A stretch of DNA of 64,000 nt from Nonomuraea solani. GTDB taxonomy: Bacteria > Actinomycetota > Actinomycetes > Streptosporangiales > Streptosporangiaceae. The stretch lies in the NCBI RefSeq assembly GCF_900108335.1, contig NZ_FNVT01000001.1:1108977-1172976 (forward strand), in the 5' to 3' direction. Made by a program: the position numbers and the translations under genes. This document shows positions 49,215 to 57,961 of this stretch, piece after piece. Every line of letters starts with the position of its first letter. Within the stretch, counting starts at the first letter, position 1. The notes under the pieces were generated by a model. It searched no databases and was not told the DNA's origin. It worked only from the letters and a program-made list of their open reading frames with translations.

Positions 49215-50234
49215 TCAGAGGCCGTTCAGGGTGTCGAGGAAGCGCTGCTCGAACGCGATGGTGTCGGCCGCGACGCCGTACGAGAGCAGGCCGCCCGCCG
49301 GCGACAGGATCGTGCGCCCGGCCGAGGGGCCGTCCGTGACCACGTCGACGCGCGCCGAGGTGAACTCGACGTGCCCGGGGCGGATCGCGCTCATCGCGGC
49401 CAGCGGGTCCCACCAGTAGAGCAGATCGGCCTCGATCAGGGGCAGGACCTCGGGATGCGTGACGATCTCCCGTACGGTGTCCGCGGCCGGGGTGTGGTGC
49501 TCGGCGTTGAGCCGGGCCAGGAACGCGCCGGTGATGGGCACCGCGTTGGCGGCGTCCAGCGACACCATCCGCACGGTGCCGCGGCTCTGCGTGAGCACCG
49601 CCCGCGCGGCCGCCGGATCGAGCCAGTAGTTGAACTCCTGCGTCCCGTCGAACTCCGGCGGGGTGCCGCAGCACAGGTTCCCCGGCACGTTGACGGCTCC
49701 GCCCATCGAGGTGAGCCGGGAGGCGGCCCGCGGCAGGGCGCGGGCCAGGTTGCTCAGCGGGCCGGTGGCGATGATCTGGGCGCCGGGGGACTCTCGCAGC
49801 ACCTTCCCGATCAGCTCGGGAGCCGTCAGGCCGGACGGCGTCTCGTCACCGGCGCAGCCGGGGGTGGCCGCCGTGAGCACCCGGTCGAAGAGCTGCCGCA
49901 GATCGGCCGGAAAGGAGTTGGGCGCCGCGCTCGAATGGTCGGCGATCCGCACGTCACGCAGGCCGAGGCGCTCGGCCAGACAGCGCGCGTGCCGGATCGC
50001 CCTGCCGGGTAAGCCGGCGCCGTTGTTGGTCACCGTGATGGCGCGCAGGTCGATGCGGCCCGCTTTGTGCTCCTGCGACAGGTAGGCCAGCGTGGCGGCG
50101 TCGTCGAAGTCCATGTCGGTGTCGAAGATGATCGCGGGCGGCAGGGCGTGGGCCGCTGGGGCCGCTGGGGCCACTGTGACGGTTGTGACGGCTGTGGTGA
50201 GAGTCAGGACGAGGGACAGAAGAATTCTTTTCAT
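49215..50234 (-). CDS. Secreted nucleoside hydrolase
   Basis: A 339-residue exported hydrolase (signal peptide about residues 1-30, ending AAHALP). It should cleave nucleosides to base plus ribose. The calcium-binding aspartate cluster is IIFDTDMDFDDAATL (Asp38, Asp40, Asp44, Asp45). LRAITVTNNGAG, IIATGPLSNLARAL, GGAVNVPGN and WWDPLAA follow family order. The ATG has GGGAACC upstream. Extracellular location fits purine/pyrimidine scavenging. Confidence 0.9.
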   Translation of the reverse strand: MKRILLSLVLTLTTAVTTVTVAPAAPAAHALPPAIIFDTDMDFDDAATLAYLSQEHKAGRIDLRAITVTNNGAGLPGRAIRHARCLAERLGLRDVRIADHSSAAPNSFPADLRQLFDRVLTAATPGCAGDETPSGLTAPELIGKVLRESPGAQIIATGPLSNLARALPRAASRLTSMGGAVNVPGNLCCGTPPEFDGTQEFNYWLDPAAARAVLTQSRGTVRMVSLDAANAVPITGAFLARLNAEHHTPAADTVREIVTHPEVLPLIEADLLYWWDPLAAMSAIRPGHVEFTSARVDVVTDGPSAGRTILSPAGGLLSYGVAADTIAFEQRFLDTLNGL

Positions 50235-50379
50235 GGGGTTCCCGGGTTCGTGATCGTGGTCGGAACCCCAGTTAAACCCAGGTGGCCGGCTTTGTGGATC
50301 TACGTGCGCGCATTTTGTCCTGTTGAACCTGAACGGTGAGGCAGCCGTACCAGGCCGAGAGAGCATCGAAAGGGTAATC

Positions 50380-51279
50380 ATGAACATGCGCACCCTCACC
50401 GTCCCCGGCCTGACGGTCGTCACGACGCTGCTGGCCACCTCGATCAGTCCGTTATCCGCGCAGGCCATCACCCCGATCTACCTGGCCGCGTCCCTCAAGG
50501 GAGCCAATGAGGTGCCCGTGGAGGGCATGAAGGTAGGTGACGGAGACGGCAGCGCGCTGGCCGTGTTCCGGATTCATGGTCAGCGGGTCGACTACGCGAT
50601 CAGGTGGCAGAACGTGGACGCGCCCAGCGGGTTCCACATCCACCGGGGCCAGTCCGGTGAGAACGGTGAAGTCAAGATCCCGTTCATCGGCGAGGCCCTG
50701 CCGAAGTCGTTGCACGCCATCAAGGGAACGGTCGTGGTCAAGGACCTCGACCTGCTCAGGAGAGTGGTCAACAACCCCGGCAACTGGTACGCCAACCTGC
50801 ACAACACCGAGTTCGGCGGCGGCGCCGTACGGGCCCAGTTGCACCGGGTCCGCCCGGTCGAGCTGGAGTCCCTGCTGTCGCACGGGTTCAGCACCACGCT
50901 CACCACGCGGGCCAACGGGCGGCAGGAGGTGCCGGCGCCCGGCACGAAGGTCGGCGACAGCGACGGCAGCGCCGGATGGCTGGTGCAGCCGGAGGGCAAC
51001 CGGGTGTGGTTCGCCTCCTCCTGGCAGAAGATCGGGAAACCGGTCGGCGCGCACATCCACCGCGCCCCGAAGGGCCAGAACGGGCCCGTCGTCGTGCCCT
51101 TCTTCGCCGCCGAGAAGGGTCTGCCCCGCAGCGTGAACGGCGTCGCCGGCAGCGTGACCACCGACGTCGCGACGGCCCGCCGCATCTGGAACAACCCGAA
51201 GAACTGGTACGTGAACCTGCACACCGCCAAGCTCCCCGGCGGCGCGGTCCGTGGCCAGCTCTACAAGGGGGACTGGTAG
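50380..51279 (+). CDS. Secreted protein with two CHRD domains
   Basis: A 299-residue exported protein; signal peptide about residues 1-29 (ISPLSAQA). Two tandem CHRD domains follow: each begins with a LKGANEVPVEG/TRANGRQEVPAPG segment, contains a FHIHRGQSGENG/AHIHRAPKGQNG His-x-His-x-x motif and ends with NPGNWYANLHNTEFGGGAVR or NPKNWYVNLHTAKLPGGAVR. The domain is known from chordin and many bacterial secreted proteins with no established biochemistry. GAAAGGG lies upstream of the ATG. Followed by a hairpin. Confidence 0.92.
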   Translation: MNMRTLTVPGLTVVTTLLATSISPLSAQAITPIYLAASLKGANEVPVEGMKVGDGDGSALAVFRIHGQRVDYAIRWQNVDAPSGFHIHRGQSGENGEVKIPFIGEALPKSLHAIKGTVVVKDLDLLRRVVNNPGNWYANLHNTEFGGGAVRAQLHRVRPVELESLLSHGFSTTLTTRANGRQEVPAPGTKVGDSDGSAGWLVQPEGNRVWFASSWQKIGKPVGAHIHRAPKGQNGPVVVPFFAAEKGLPRSVNGVAGSVTTDVATARRIWNNPKNWYVNLHTAKLPGGAVRGQLYKGDW

Positions 51280-51293
51280 AGGCCGGTAAGCCA

Positions 51294-51325
51294 CGCGCCG
51301 TGCGGGTCCTCGCTCGCACGGCGCG
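51294..51325 (+). terminator. Hairpin after the CHRD gene
   Basis: CGCGCCGTGCG and CGCACGGCGCG are perfect 11-base arms with a ten-base loop, 15 bases after the stop. Confidence 0.75.
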
Positions 51326-51354
51326 CCGGGCCCGGCCCAGTAGGCTCTGTGCCC

Positions 51355-52515
51355 ATGCCGAGAAGGGTGCCGATCTGGCTGGCGTTGACGCTCCTGGCCG
51401 GGGGCTGCGGTGGTGAGCCGGTGGTCTCGTCTCCGCCTGCCACGGCCGCGGCGACTCCAGCGGTCACCCCTTCCACGGCCGCCCCTCGTGCCGACGACCT
51501 CGATGGTGACGGCCTCGCGGACCTGGTCGCCGAGGCCGGCGGCGACACGGCTTCCCTCGTGGTCGTCCCCGGCTCGCGGCGCGGCCTCGACCCGGCGAAG
51601 CGGACGGTCGTCTCCCCGGAGGTGTTCCGCCCCGCGCTGCTCGACCCGGTCATCCGGGCCGACCTCGACGGCGACGGCTTCGGCGACGTCCTGGCCTATG
51701 GCACCAAAGACGACGTCGAACGCTCGTACATCCTCTGGGGCGGCCCGCGCGGCATCGGCCCTGCGACACCGGCGGCCTACCGGGCCGTCGCCGGTGACTT
51801 CGACGGTGACGGCGCCGCCGACCTGGCGACCGCCGGTCAGAGCGACACGAACCTGGTCATCCTGTACGGGCCGTTCAGCCGCGACGGAAAGCCGGCCCGT
51901 CAGACGACCCGGCCGTCGCCGACCGGCGCGGAGTTCTGGCGGATGACCGCGGACCGCGTCAACGGCCGCCGTCCGACCGGCCTGATCGTGTACGAGGCCG
52001 ACGACGGCGAGCAGACCTCCGGCCGGCTGCTCGAAGCGGGCCAAGGCGGTCTGGCGCAGCAGGGGCGCACGCTCAACCCGGGCATGTCGGCCACGTTCGG
52101 CGACTTCGACGGCGACGGCGCCAGAGACGTGGCCGTCGGCGACGACGGCAGCCGCAACAACGAGCCCGGCTTCGAGACCGAACCGCCCACGGTCGACAGG
52201 ACCCTGACCGTCTACTACGGCAACGGCGCCACCAAGACGTTCAAGGGCACCGCCGGCCCGCTGGTCGCCGGCGACTTCGACGGCGACGGCCGCGACGATC
52301 TCGCCTTCGGCGGCGCGGAAGGCCTCTTCTGGGGTGGCCGGGACGGCCTGCGCCCCGGCGGCGCGATCGCCGGGACGAGCCCGGCCGTGCCGCTGACGGC
52401 GGGCGACTACGACGGCGACGGAGACGACGAACTCGTCTTCGCGCACGGCGAGGACGAGTCCGGGATCATCGTGACGGACGGCAGGAAGGTCCTGAACCGG
52501 TTCGGTCTGACCTGA
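51355..52515 (+). CDS. FG-GAP/VCBS repeat lipoprotein
   Basis: A 386-residue lipoprotein (LALTLLAGGC lipobox). Six calcium-binding-type repeats of the form D-x-DGDG-x-x-D are spaced along it: DLDGDGLADL, DLDGDGFGDV, DFDGDGAADL, DFDGDGARDV, DFDGDGRDDL and DYDGDGDDEL. This predicts a beta-propeller of FG-GAP units anchored outside the cell, of unknown ligand. ATG 51355 lies eight bases after TAGGCT; GTG 51349 is the alternative. Confidence 0.9.
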   Translation: MPRRVPIWLALTLLAGGCGGEPVVSSPPATAAATPAVTPSTAAPRADDLDGDGLADLVAEAGGDTASLVVVPGSRRGLDPAKRTVVSPEVFRPALLDPVIRADLDGDGFGDVLAYGTKDDVERSYILWGGPRGIGPATPAAYRAVAGDFDGDGAADLATAGQSDTNLVILYGPFSRDGKPARQTTRPSPTGAEFWRMTADRVNGRRPTGLIVYEADDGEQTSGRLLEAGQGGLAQQGRTLNPGMSATFGDFDGDGARDVAVGDDGSRNNEPGFETEPPTVDRTLTVYYGNGATKTFKGTAGPLVAGDFDGDGRDDLAFGGAEGLFWGGRDGLRPGGAIAGTSPAVPLTAGDYDGDGDDELVFAHGEDESGIIVTDGRKVLNRFGLT

Positions 52516-54597
52516 TCAGCCGTTGTGCGCGCGGGCCCGCCACAACAGCCACACGAAGTACGGCGTCCCGATCAGCGCCGTCACCAGGCCCGCGGGCACC
52601 TGCGCCGGGGCGATGACGGTACGCCCGAGCGTGTCGGCCAGGCTGACCAGCAGCGCGCCGAGCAGCGCGGCCACCGGCAGCACCCGGGTGTGGTGCGCGC
52701 CGACCAGCGCGCGGGCGGCGTGCGGGGCCACCAGGCCGACGAAACCGACGACCCCGACCGCCGACACGGCCGTGGAGGTGAGGAGCACGGCGGCGGCGAG
52801 CGCGCCCAGCCGTACCGGTTCGAGGGGCACGCCCAGGATGCGCGGCGTGTCCTCGTCCAGGGACAGCAGGTCGAGGTCGCGGCGCAGCCAGGCCAGCAGC
52901 GGGATGGCCAGCAGCAGCATGAGCGCGACGGGGATGAGCTGGACCGGGACGCGGCCGTACGTGGAGCCGGACAGCCAGGTCAGGGCCTTGGCGCTGTTCC
53001 AGGGGTCGGACAGCACGATGATCAGCACGGTGATGGCGGTGCACGCGGCCTGTACGGCGACGCCGATCAGGACCAGCCGGTCGGAGCTCAGCCCGCCGCG
53101 CCAGGACAGCCCGTACACCAGGCCGAAGGCGAGCAGCGCGCCCGTGCCCGCGGCCGCGGACATCGCCCAGACCCCGGCCAGCGGCACCAGCGTGAGCAGC
53201 AGGATCGCGCCGACGCCCGCCCCGGCGGTGACGCCCAGCACGCCGGGTTCGGCGAGCGGGTTGCGGCACACGGCCTGCACGGCCGCGCCCGCCACGGCCA
53301 GCGCGGCACCGGCCAGCAGGGCGGCGGCCACACGCGGCCAGCGCTGGTCGAGCACGAAGGTCAGGGCCCGGCCGCTGCGTCCCTGCAGCCAGTTGACCAC
53401 GTCGCCGGTGAGCAGCCACCGGTCGCCGGCCAGCATGCCGACCACCAGCGCGCCCACCACGAGGACCGCGAAGACGCCGACGATGGTCAGGAAGGCCGCC
53501 TGCGAGCGGCTGCCGCCCGTACGCACGGCCGGAGGCTGCCGGGTCGGGCCGGCGTCGCGGTAACGGCGGGCCAGCCAGATCATCACCGCCGCGCCGAGCA
53601 CGGTGGTCACCGTGCCGGGCGGCACCTCCACGCCCGCCTGCGCGCCCAGCGCGGCCCGCAGCGCGATGTCGGAGCCCAGCACGACCAGCACGCCGGCCAG
53701 CCCGGACAGCGGCAGCAGCGTACGGTTGCGGTGCAGCCCGGGAATCGACTTGGGCAGCAGCCGCACGATCACCGGCGCGCACAGCCCGACGAACCCGATC
53801 GGGCCCGCGATCGTCACCGCGGCGGCGGCCAGCAGCACGGCCAGCAGGGTGAGCCAGAGGCGCAGCCGCCGCACGTTCACCCCGAGCACGGTGGCGGTGT
53901 CGTCGCCCAGGCCGAGGATGTCCAGCCGGGGCCCGGCCAGCATGGCGGCGACCAGGGCCACCACGATCACGGGGCCGAGCTGGGTGACGGCGTTCAGGTC
54001 GCTCTGCACGAGCGAGCCGCTGCCCCACGCGAACAGCCCGGTGGTCTCCTGCTCGAAGAGGATCATGAGCAGGTTCGTCAGCGAGCTGAGCGCCAGCGCG
54101 GTGGCGGAGCCGGCCAGGATCAGCCGGGTCGTCCCGCTGCGCCCGCCCGCCGACAGCGCCAGCACCAGGGCGGCCGCGGCCAGCCCGCCGATCAGGGCGA
54201 GCCCGCCGGACACCGGGATCGGCAGCGACAGCCCGAACGCGGCCGCGCCGGCGACCGCCAGGTAGGCGCCCGAGCTGACGGCCAGCGTGTCCGGCGCGGC
54301 CATCGGGTTGCGGGCGATCGTCTGCAGCAGCGAGCCCGCCACGCCCAGCGCCACGCCGACGCAGGCTCCGGCCAGCAGCCGGGGCAGCCGGGAGGCCAGC
54401 AGGACGCGGGCGGCCTCGTCGCTGCCGCCGAACGGCAGGGCCAGCAGGTCGAGCGCGCCGACCGACGAGGTGCCCTGCGTCACGTGCACGGCGGCCACCA
54501 GCACGGTGGCGGCCAGCGCGAGGAGGAAAACCCCGGCGGTGCCGAGACGCCGCAGGGGCGTCTCGGGCGGTGCCGGGGTCAGGACGTCCGTGCTCAA
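52516..54597 (-). CDS. Fused iron-siderophore ABC permease (FhuB-like)
   Basis: A 693-residue protein containing two complete FecCD permease modules joined head to tail, as in FhuB. Module 1 (about 1-340) has RLPRLLAGACVGVALGVAGS followed by LLQTIARNPMAAPDTL and GPIGFVGLCAPVIVR. Module 2 (about 365-693) has RWPRVAAALLAGAALAVAGA, AVQAVCRNPLAEPGVLG and GVVGFVGLVAPHAAR. Both keep the ATPase-contact Gly-Phe-x-Gly-Leu segments. The TTG start overlaps the binding-protein stop (TTGA). Part of an iron-box-controlled operon. Confidence 0.92.
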   Translation of the reverse strand: MSTDVLTPAPPETPLRRLGTAGVFLLALAATVLVAAVHVTQGTSSVGALDLLALPFGGSDEAARVLLASRLPRLLAGACVGVALGVAGSLLQTIARNPMAAPDTLAVSSGAYLAVAGAAAFGLSLPIPVSGGLALIGGLAAAALVLALSAGGRSGTTRLILAGSATALALSSLTNLLMILFEQETTGLFAWGSGSLVQSDLNAVTQLGPVIVVALVAAMLAGPRLDILGLGDDTATVLGVNVRRLRLWLTLLAVLLAAAAVTIAGPIGFVGLCAPVIVRLLPKSIPGLHRNRTLLPLSGLAGVLVVLGSDIALRAALGAQAGVEVPPGTVTTVLGAAVMIWLARRYRDAGPTRQPPAVRTGGSRSQAAFLTIVGVFAVLVVGALVVGMLAGDRWLLTGDVVNWLQGRSGRALTFVLDQRWPRVAAALLAGAALAVAGAAVQAVCRNPLAEPGVLGVTAGAGVGAILLLTLVPLAGVWAMSAAAGTGALLAFGLVYGLSWRGGLSSDRLVLIGVAVQAACTAITVLIIVLSDPWNSAKALTWLSGSTYGRVPVQLIPVALMLLLAIPLLAWLRRDLDLLSLDEDTPRILGVPLEPVRLGALAAAVLLTSTAVSAVGVVGFVGLVAPHAARALVGAHHTRVLPVAALLGALLVSLADTLGRTVIAPAQVPAGLVTALIGTPYFVWLLWRARAHNG

Positions 54598-55577
54598 CCC
54601 GTGTACGCCTTCACCAGCGCGTCGGCGTACTGCTGGCACGACAGCGGCCCGCCGAACGTCCAGATCCCGTTGGGCAGCTTGGTGACCTGCTGGTTCTTGA
54701 CGAACGGCAGCGACTTCCAGATGCCGTTGTCCTTCAGCCCGTCGGCGAACACGTCCTCTTCGGGGGCGTTGTAGAAGAAGCGCACCTTCTCGTCCTTGAG
54801 CGCGGTCAGGCCCTCGACGTCGGTGGTGCCGAGGCCCCACACCTTGTCGACCTTGCCCGTCCAGGCGTTCTTCAGCCCGAGCGCTTCGGCGACGTCGGAG
54901 ACGAGCGCGCCCTTGCCGAACAGCCGGATCGAGATCGTGCTGCCCTGCTTCCACCCGTCGGCCATCGCGAACGGCGTGCCCGCGGCGCCCGCCGCGGCGA
55001 TCTTCTCCTTGCCGGCGGCGAAGGCGGCGTCCATGTCGGCCAGCAGCTTGGTGGCCTGGTCGGTCTTGCCGACCGCCGTGGCGATCAGGTTGAGGTCCTC
55101 GCGCAGGCGGTCGAAGTTGCGGGTCGCGTCGCTGCCGGTGAACACCAGCACCGGTACGAACTTCTCCAACTGCTCGACCAGCGGCGAGTCCCGCTCGGCC
55201 TCCATGAGGACCAGGTCCGGCTGGAGGGCGCTGATGGAGTCGACGCTGGGCTCCTGCCGGGTGCCGACGTCCTTGACCGAGGGGTCGAGCTTGGCGGCGG
55301 TGTTCCAGAGGGTGTAGCCCTTGATGTCGGCCGCGCCCACGGGCATGACGCCAAGGCTGGTCACCATCTCGGTCTCGCCCCACTCCAGGCTGACCACGCG
55401 GGTGGCCGGGCGGTCGAGCTTGACCTGCTTGCCACGGCCGTCGGTCACGGTCACGGCGGCGGCGGTGGTCGCCGGGGCCGTTCCGCCGGCGGCGGGCTGC
55501 TCGGGTACGGGTGCCTCAGTCGTGCCGCAGGCGGCGAGGACGACGATGGCGGCGATGGCCGTCAGGGCACTGCGCAT
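54594..55577 (-). CDS. Iron-siderophore ABC substrate-binding lipoprotein
   Basis: A 327-residue class III binding lipoprotein: MRSALTAIAAIVVLAAC with the lipobox Cys, then VTVTDGRGKQVKLDRPATRV, LQPDLVLMEAERDSPLVEQL and a C-terminal KLPNGIWTFGGPLSCQQYAD. ATG 55577 is preferred because it has AGGAA upstream and gives an ideal leader; ATG 55613, which overlaps the ATPase stop (ATGA), is the alternative. It passes a ferric siderophore to the fused permease. Confidence 0.9.
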   Translation of the reverse strand: MRSALTAIAAIVVLAACGTTEAPVPEQPAAGGTAPATTAAAVTVTDGRGKQVKLDRPATRVVSLEWGETEMVTSLGVMPVGAADIKGYTLWNTAAKLDPSVKDVGTRQEPSVDSISALQPDLVLMEAERDSPLVEQLEKFVPVLVFTGSDATRNFDRLREDLNLIATAVGKTDQATKLLADMDAAFAAGKEKIAAAGAAGTPFAMADGWKQGSTISIRLFGKGALVSDVAEALGLKNAWTGKVDKVWGLGTTDVEGLTALKDEKVRFFYNAPEEDVFADGLKDNGIWKSLPFVKNQQVTKLPNGIWTFGGPLSCQQYADALVKAYTG

Positions 55578-55609
55578 GGTGGTTCCTGTCATGTCGTTAC
55601 GGGGACGCT

Positions 55610-56464
55610 TCATGTCGTTACGGAGACGCTCGGGTCGTGGAGGCCACTCGGGTCGTGGCGGCCGTTCCTGTTGTGCCGGCCTCTTGGCCGGGTGGTCACG
55701 ATTCCCGTCTCGGGGTCGTGGCTTACTTCGATGTGGAGGCCGTACGTGTCGCTGAGCAGGCTCTCGGTGAAGACCTGGGTGGGCGGGCCGTCCGCGCGGA
55801 CCCGGCCACCGTGCAGCAGCACGACGTGGTCGGCGATCTCGGCGGCCTGGTTGAGGTCGTGCAGGACGACCCCGACCGCCACGCCGTGCTCCTCGGCCAG
55901 GTCGCGGATGAGCTCCAGCAGCTCGACCTGGTAGCGCAGGTCGAGGAACGTGGTGGGCTCGTCCAGCAGCAGGACGCCGGTGTCCTGGGCCAGGCAGGTG
56001 GCCAGCCAGACGCGCTGGAGCTCGCCCCCGGACAGCTCGTCGACGGGCCGGTCGGCCATCGTCGTCACGCCGGTCAGCTCCATCGCCCTGGCGACGGCGG
56101 CGGTGCCGTCCGGGTCGGCGGCCTTCCAGCGCCGCCGGTAGGGGTGGCGGCCGTACCCGACGACGTCGCGCACCTGCACACCGCCGGGCGTGGGGCGGCT
56201 CTGCGACAGCAGCGTCACCCGCTGGGCGAAGTCGCGCGCCGACAGCTCCAGGGCGCCGGAGCCGTCACCGAGCGTCACCGCGCCGCTGTCGGGGCGGTGC
56301 AGCCTGGCCAGCGCGCGCAGCAGCGTGGACTTGCCGCTGCCGTTCGGGCCCACAAGAGCGGTCACGTGGCCCGGCCGCAGGGTGATGCGACCGTCCTCGA
56401 CCACGGTGGTGCCGTGGTAGCTGAGGCAAAGCTCCGCGCCGCGGAGAGAGATCTCCTCGGTCAT
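55610..56464 (-). CDS. Iron-siderophore ABC ATPase (FecE/FhuC type)
   Basis: A 284-residue ATPase: Walker A GPNGSGKST (residues 39-47), VRDVVGYGRHPYRRRWKAAD as in FecE/FhuC, signature ELSGGELQRVWLATCL, Walker B VLLLDEPTTFLDL and switch His in VVLHDLNQAAEIADHVV. The last 35 residues are a His/Asp/Arg/Asn-rich repeat tail (GRHNRNGRHDPSGLHDPS) that is unusual for the family and could bind metal. First gene of the operon; the iron box lies seven bases upstream of the ATG. Confidence 0.92.
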   Translation of the reverse strand: MTEEISLRGAELCLSYHGTTVVEDGRITLRPGHVTALVGPNGSGKSTLLRALARLHRPDSGAVTLGDGSGALELSARDFAQRVTLLSQSRPTPGGVQVRDVVGYGRHPYRRRWKAADPDGTAAVARAMELTGVTTMADRPVDELSGGELQRVWLATCLAQDTGVLLLDEPTTFLDLRYQVELLELIRDLAEEHGVAVGVVLHDLNQAAEIADHVVLLHGGRVRADGPPTQVFTESLLSDTYGLHIEVSHDPETGIVTTRPRGRHNRNGRHDPSGLHDPSVSVTT

Positions 56465-56470
56465 GGGCCT

Positions 56471-56487
56471 AAGGTTAGGCTAACCTT
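56471..56487. promoter_or_regulatory. IdeR/DmdR iron box
   Basis: AAGGTTAG-G-CTAACCTT is a perfect palindrome matching the TTAGGTTAGSCTAACCTAA consensus of actinobacterial iron repressors in 15 central positions. It sits directly before the siderophore-uptake operon and within 115 bases of the divergent beta-propeller gene, which may share the control. Confidence 0.9.
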
Positions 56488-56601
56488 GCTCAAAGCACTA
56501 CGGCGGGTACGCGTTCCTAACGGTGAAATATCAACTCTTGTCCTGAAATGTGATCGCAGAGACACTCCGGACGGAGCCGTTTACTTCGCCGGGGAGGCGC
56601 T

Positions 56602-57921
56602 ATGCGCTGGCGTGCCATGATCGTCACACTGCTGATGACGCTCGTGCTCGGGGGTGCCGCACTGCCCGGCTCCTCCTCGGACCCGGGCTCGCACGCGTAC
56701 GAGATCTGGCTGGTCGACCAGTCCGACACCAACGGTCTCGCGTACGGCGGCACCGTCCACGTGTACGACGGCGGCGACGTCACCCGGAGGCTCTCCGCAG
56801 CCCGCCCGGCCGCCGTGATCGACCTCGGCGGCGCCACCTCGGCCCTGTGCCTGGCGAGCACCGGGCGGAACCCGGTCCGGCCGCACATGATCGTGTTCAA
56901 CCAGGCCGACACCCACGCCGCGCTCGCCTTCGTCGCCAGCGGCCATGTGGTGATCTTCGACGCCGCCGCCCGGCGGCCGCTCGCCTGTCTCTCCACCGAG
57001 GCGGGTGCGGGCGGCGCCCGGCAGGCCCACGCCCTGTGGCCCACCGGGGACGACCGGTATCTCGTCGTCGCCAACCAGAACGGCAAGAAACTGGAGCGGA
57101 TCCGCACCGACTACGCCGCCGGCACGTTCACCCAGGAGCCCGCGGCGACGCTCGACCTGGCGGGCTGTCAGACTCCGAGCGGCGCGCCGTGCCAAGCGCC
57201 GGAGGTCCGTCCCGACAACGCCCCGATCTGCCCGTTCATCGCCTCCGACAACGGGCCCGTCTTCGTCAGCCTGCGCGGGGGCGGCATGTTCGTCGTAGAT
57301 TGGCGCGCCACGCCGATGGCCATCGTGGGGGAGTACGACGGGGCTCACGTGCCCGCGAACGGGTGCGGCTTCATCGAGGCCAAGGGCGCCGTCTTCGGCG
57401 ACGGGGGCGGTGGCACCCCGGCCAACCTCGACCAGTTCAGCGTCTTCCGGATGCCGCGAACCGGCTACTCCGCCGCGAACCCGCCCAACACGCCGCCGGT
57501 GCAGCGGCTCTACGACGACGACACGCCGGAGCGCGACGCCCACGGGACGGCGGTCGGCCCCCGGGACCGGTACGTCTGGGTGGGCGACCGTGACGGCAAC
57601 GTGGCGGAGGTCTTCGACGGCCGCACCGGTGCCCGGGCCGGGACGGTGCCGCTGACGTCGCCGTACAGTGCCGATCCGACGGTGGACCTGTTCGCCTCGT
57701 CGCCCGGGCGGGCGTGGCTGTTCGCCTCGACGCGCGGCCCGAACCCGCTCTCCGGTGACCCGCACTCCTCGCATGGGCACGATCCCGGGCTGCTGATCAT
57801 CCGCATGGCGGACGACGGCCGCTCAGGGCAGGTGCGCGGCCTGATCCCCATCACGAACGTGGACGCGACGGGCGTCGAACGCGCCGACGCCCACGGCATC
57901 CGGGTGCGCCGCACCTCTTGA
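56602..57921 (+). CDS. Secreted beta-propeller-like protein, function unknown
   Basis: A 439-residue exported protein with signal peptide (about residues 1-25) followed by repeated four-strand units such as HVVIFDAAARRPLACLS, YLVVANQNGKKLERIRTDY, FVSLRGGGMFVVDWRATPM and YVWVGDRDGNVAEVFDGRTG, the pattern of YncE/lactonase-like propellers. Cys pairs (LAGCQTPSGAPC) and a His-rich HSSHGHDPG loop near the end could bind metal. GAGG precedes the ATG. It is divergent from the siderophore operon across the iron box, so an iron-related role is possible but unproven. Confidence 0.8.
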   Translation: MRWRAMIVTLLMTLVLGGAALPGSSSDPGSHAYEIWLVDQSDTNGLAYGGTVHVYDGGDVTRRLSAARPAAVIDLGGATSALCLASTGRNPVRPHMIVFNQADTHAALAFVASGHVVIFDAAARRPLACLSTEAGAGGARQAHALWPTGDDRYLVVANQNGKKLERIRTDYAAGTFTQEPAATLDLAGCQTPSGAPCQAPEVRPDNAPICPFIASDNGPVFVSLRGGGMFVVDWRATPMAIVGEYDGAHVPANGCGFIEAKGAVFGDGGGGTPANLDQFSVFRMPRTGYSAANPPNTPPVQRLYDDDTPERDAHGTAVGPRDRYVWVGDRDGNVAEVFDGRTGARAGTVPLTSPYSADPTVDLFASSPGRAWLFASTRGPNPLSGDPHSSHGHDPGLLIIRMADDGRSGQVRGLIPITNVDATGVERADAHGIRVRRTS

Positions 57922-57961
57922 GCCCTTTGAGCGGCGTTCAGGGGCGGCCTTTGCGCGGCGT

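Noticed and set aside
52525..54774. A 749-codon open frame on the plus strand, antisense to the siderophore permease
   Set aside because: Its translation is Gln/Arg/Gly/His-rich with no domain. The minus strand encodes an unmistakable double FecCD permease, so this is a shadow of high GC3 coding.
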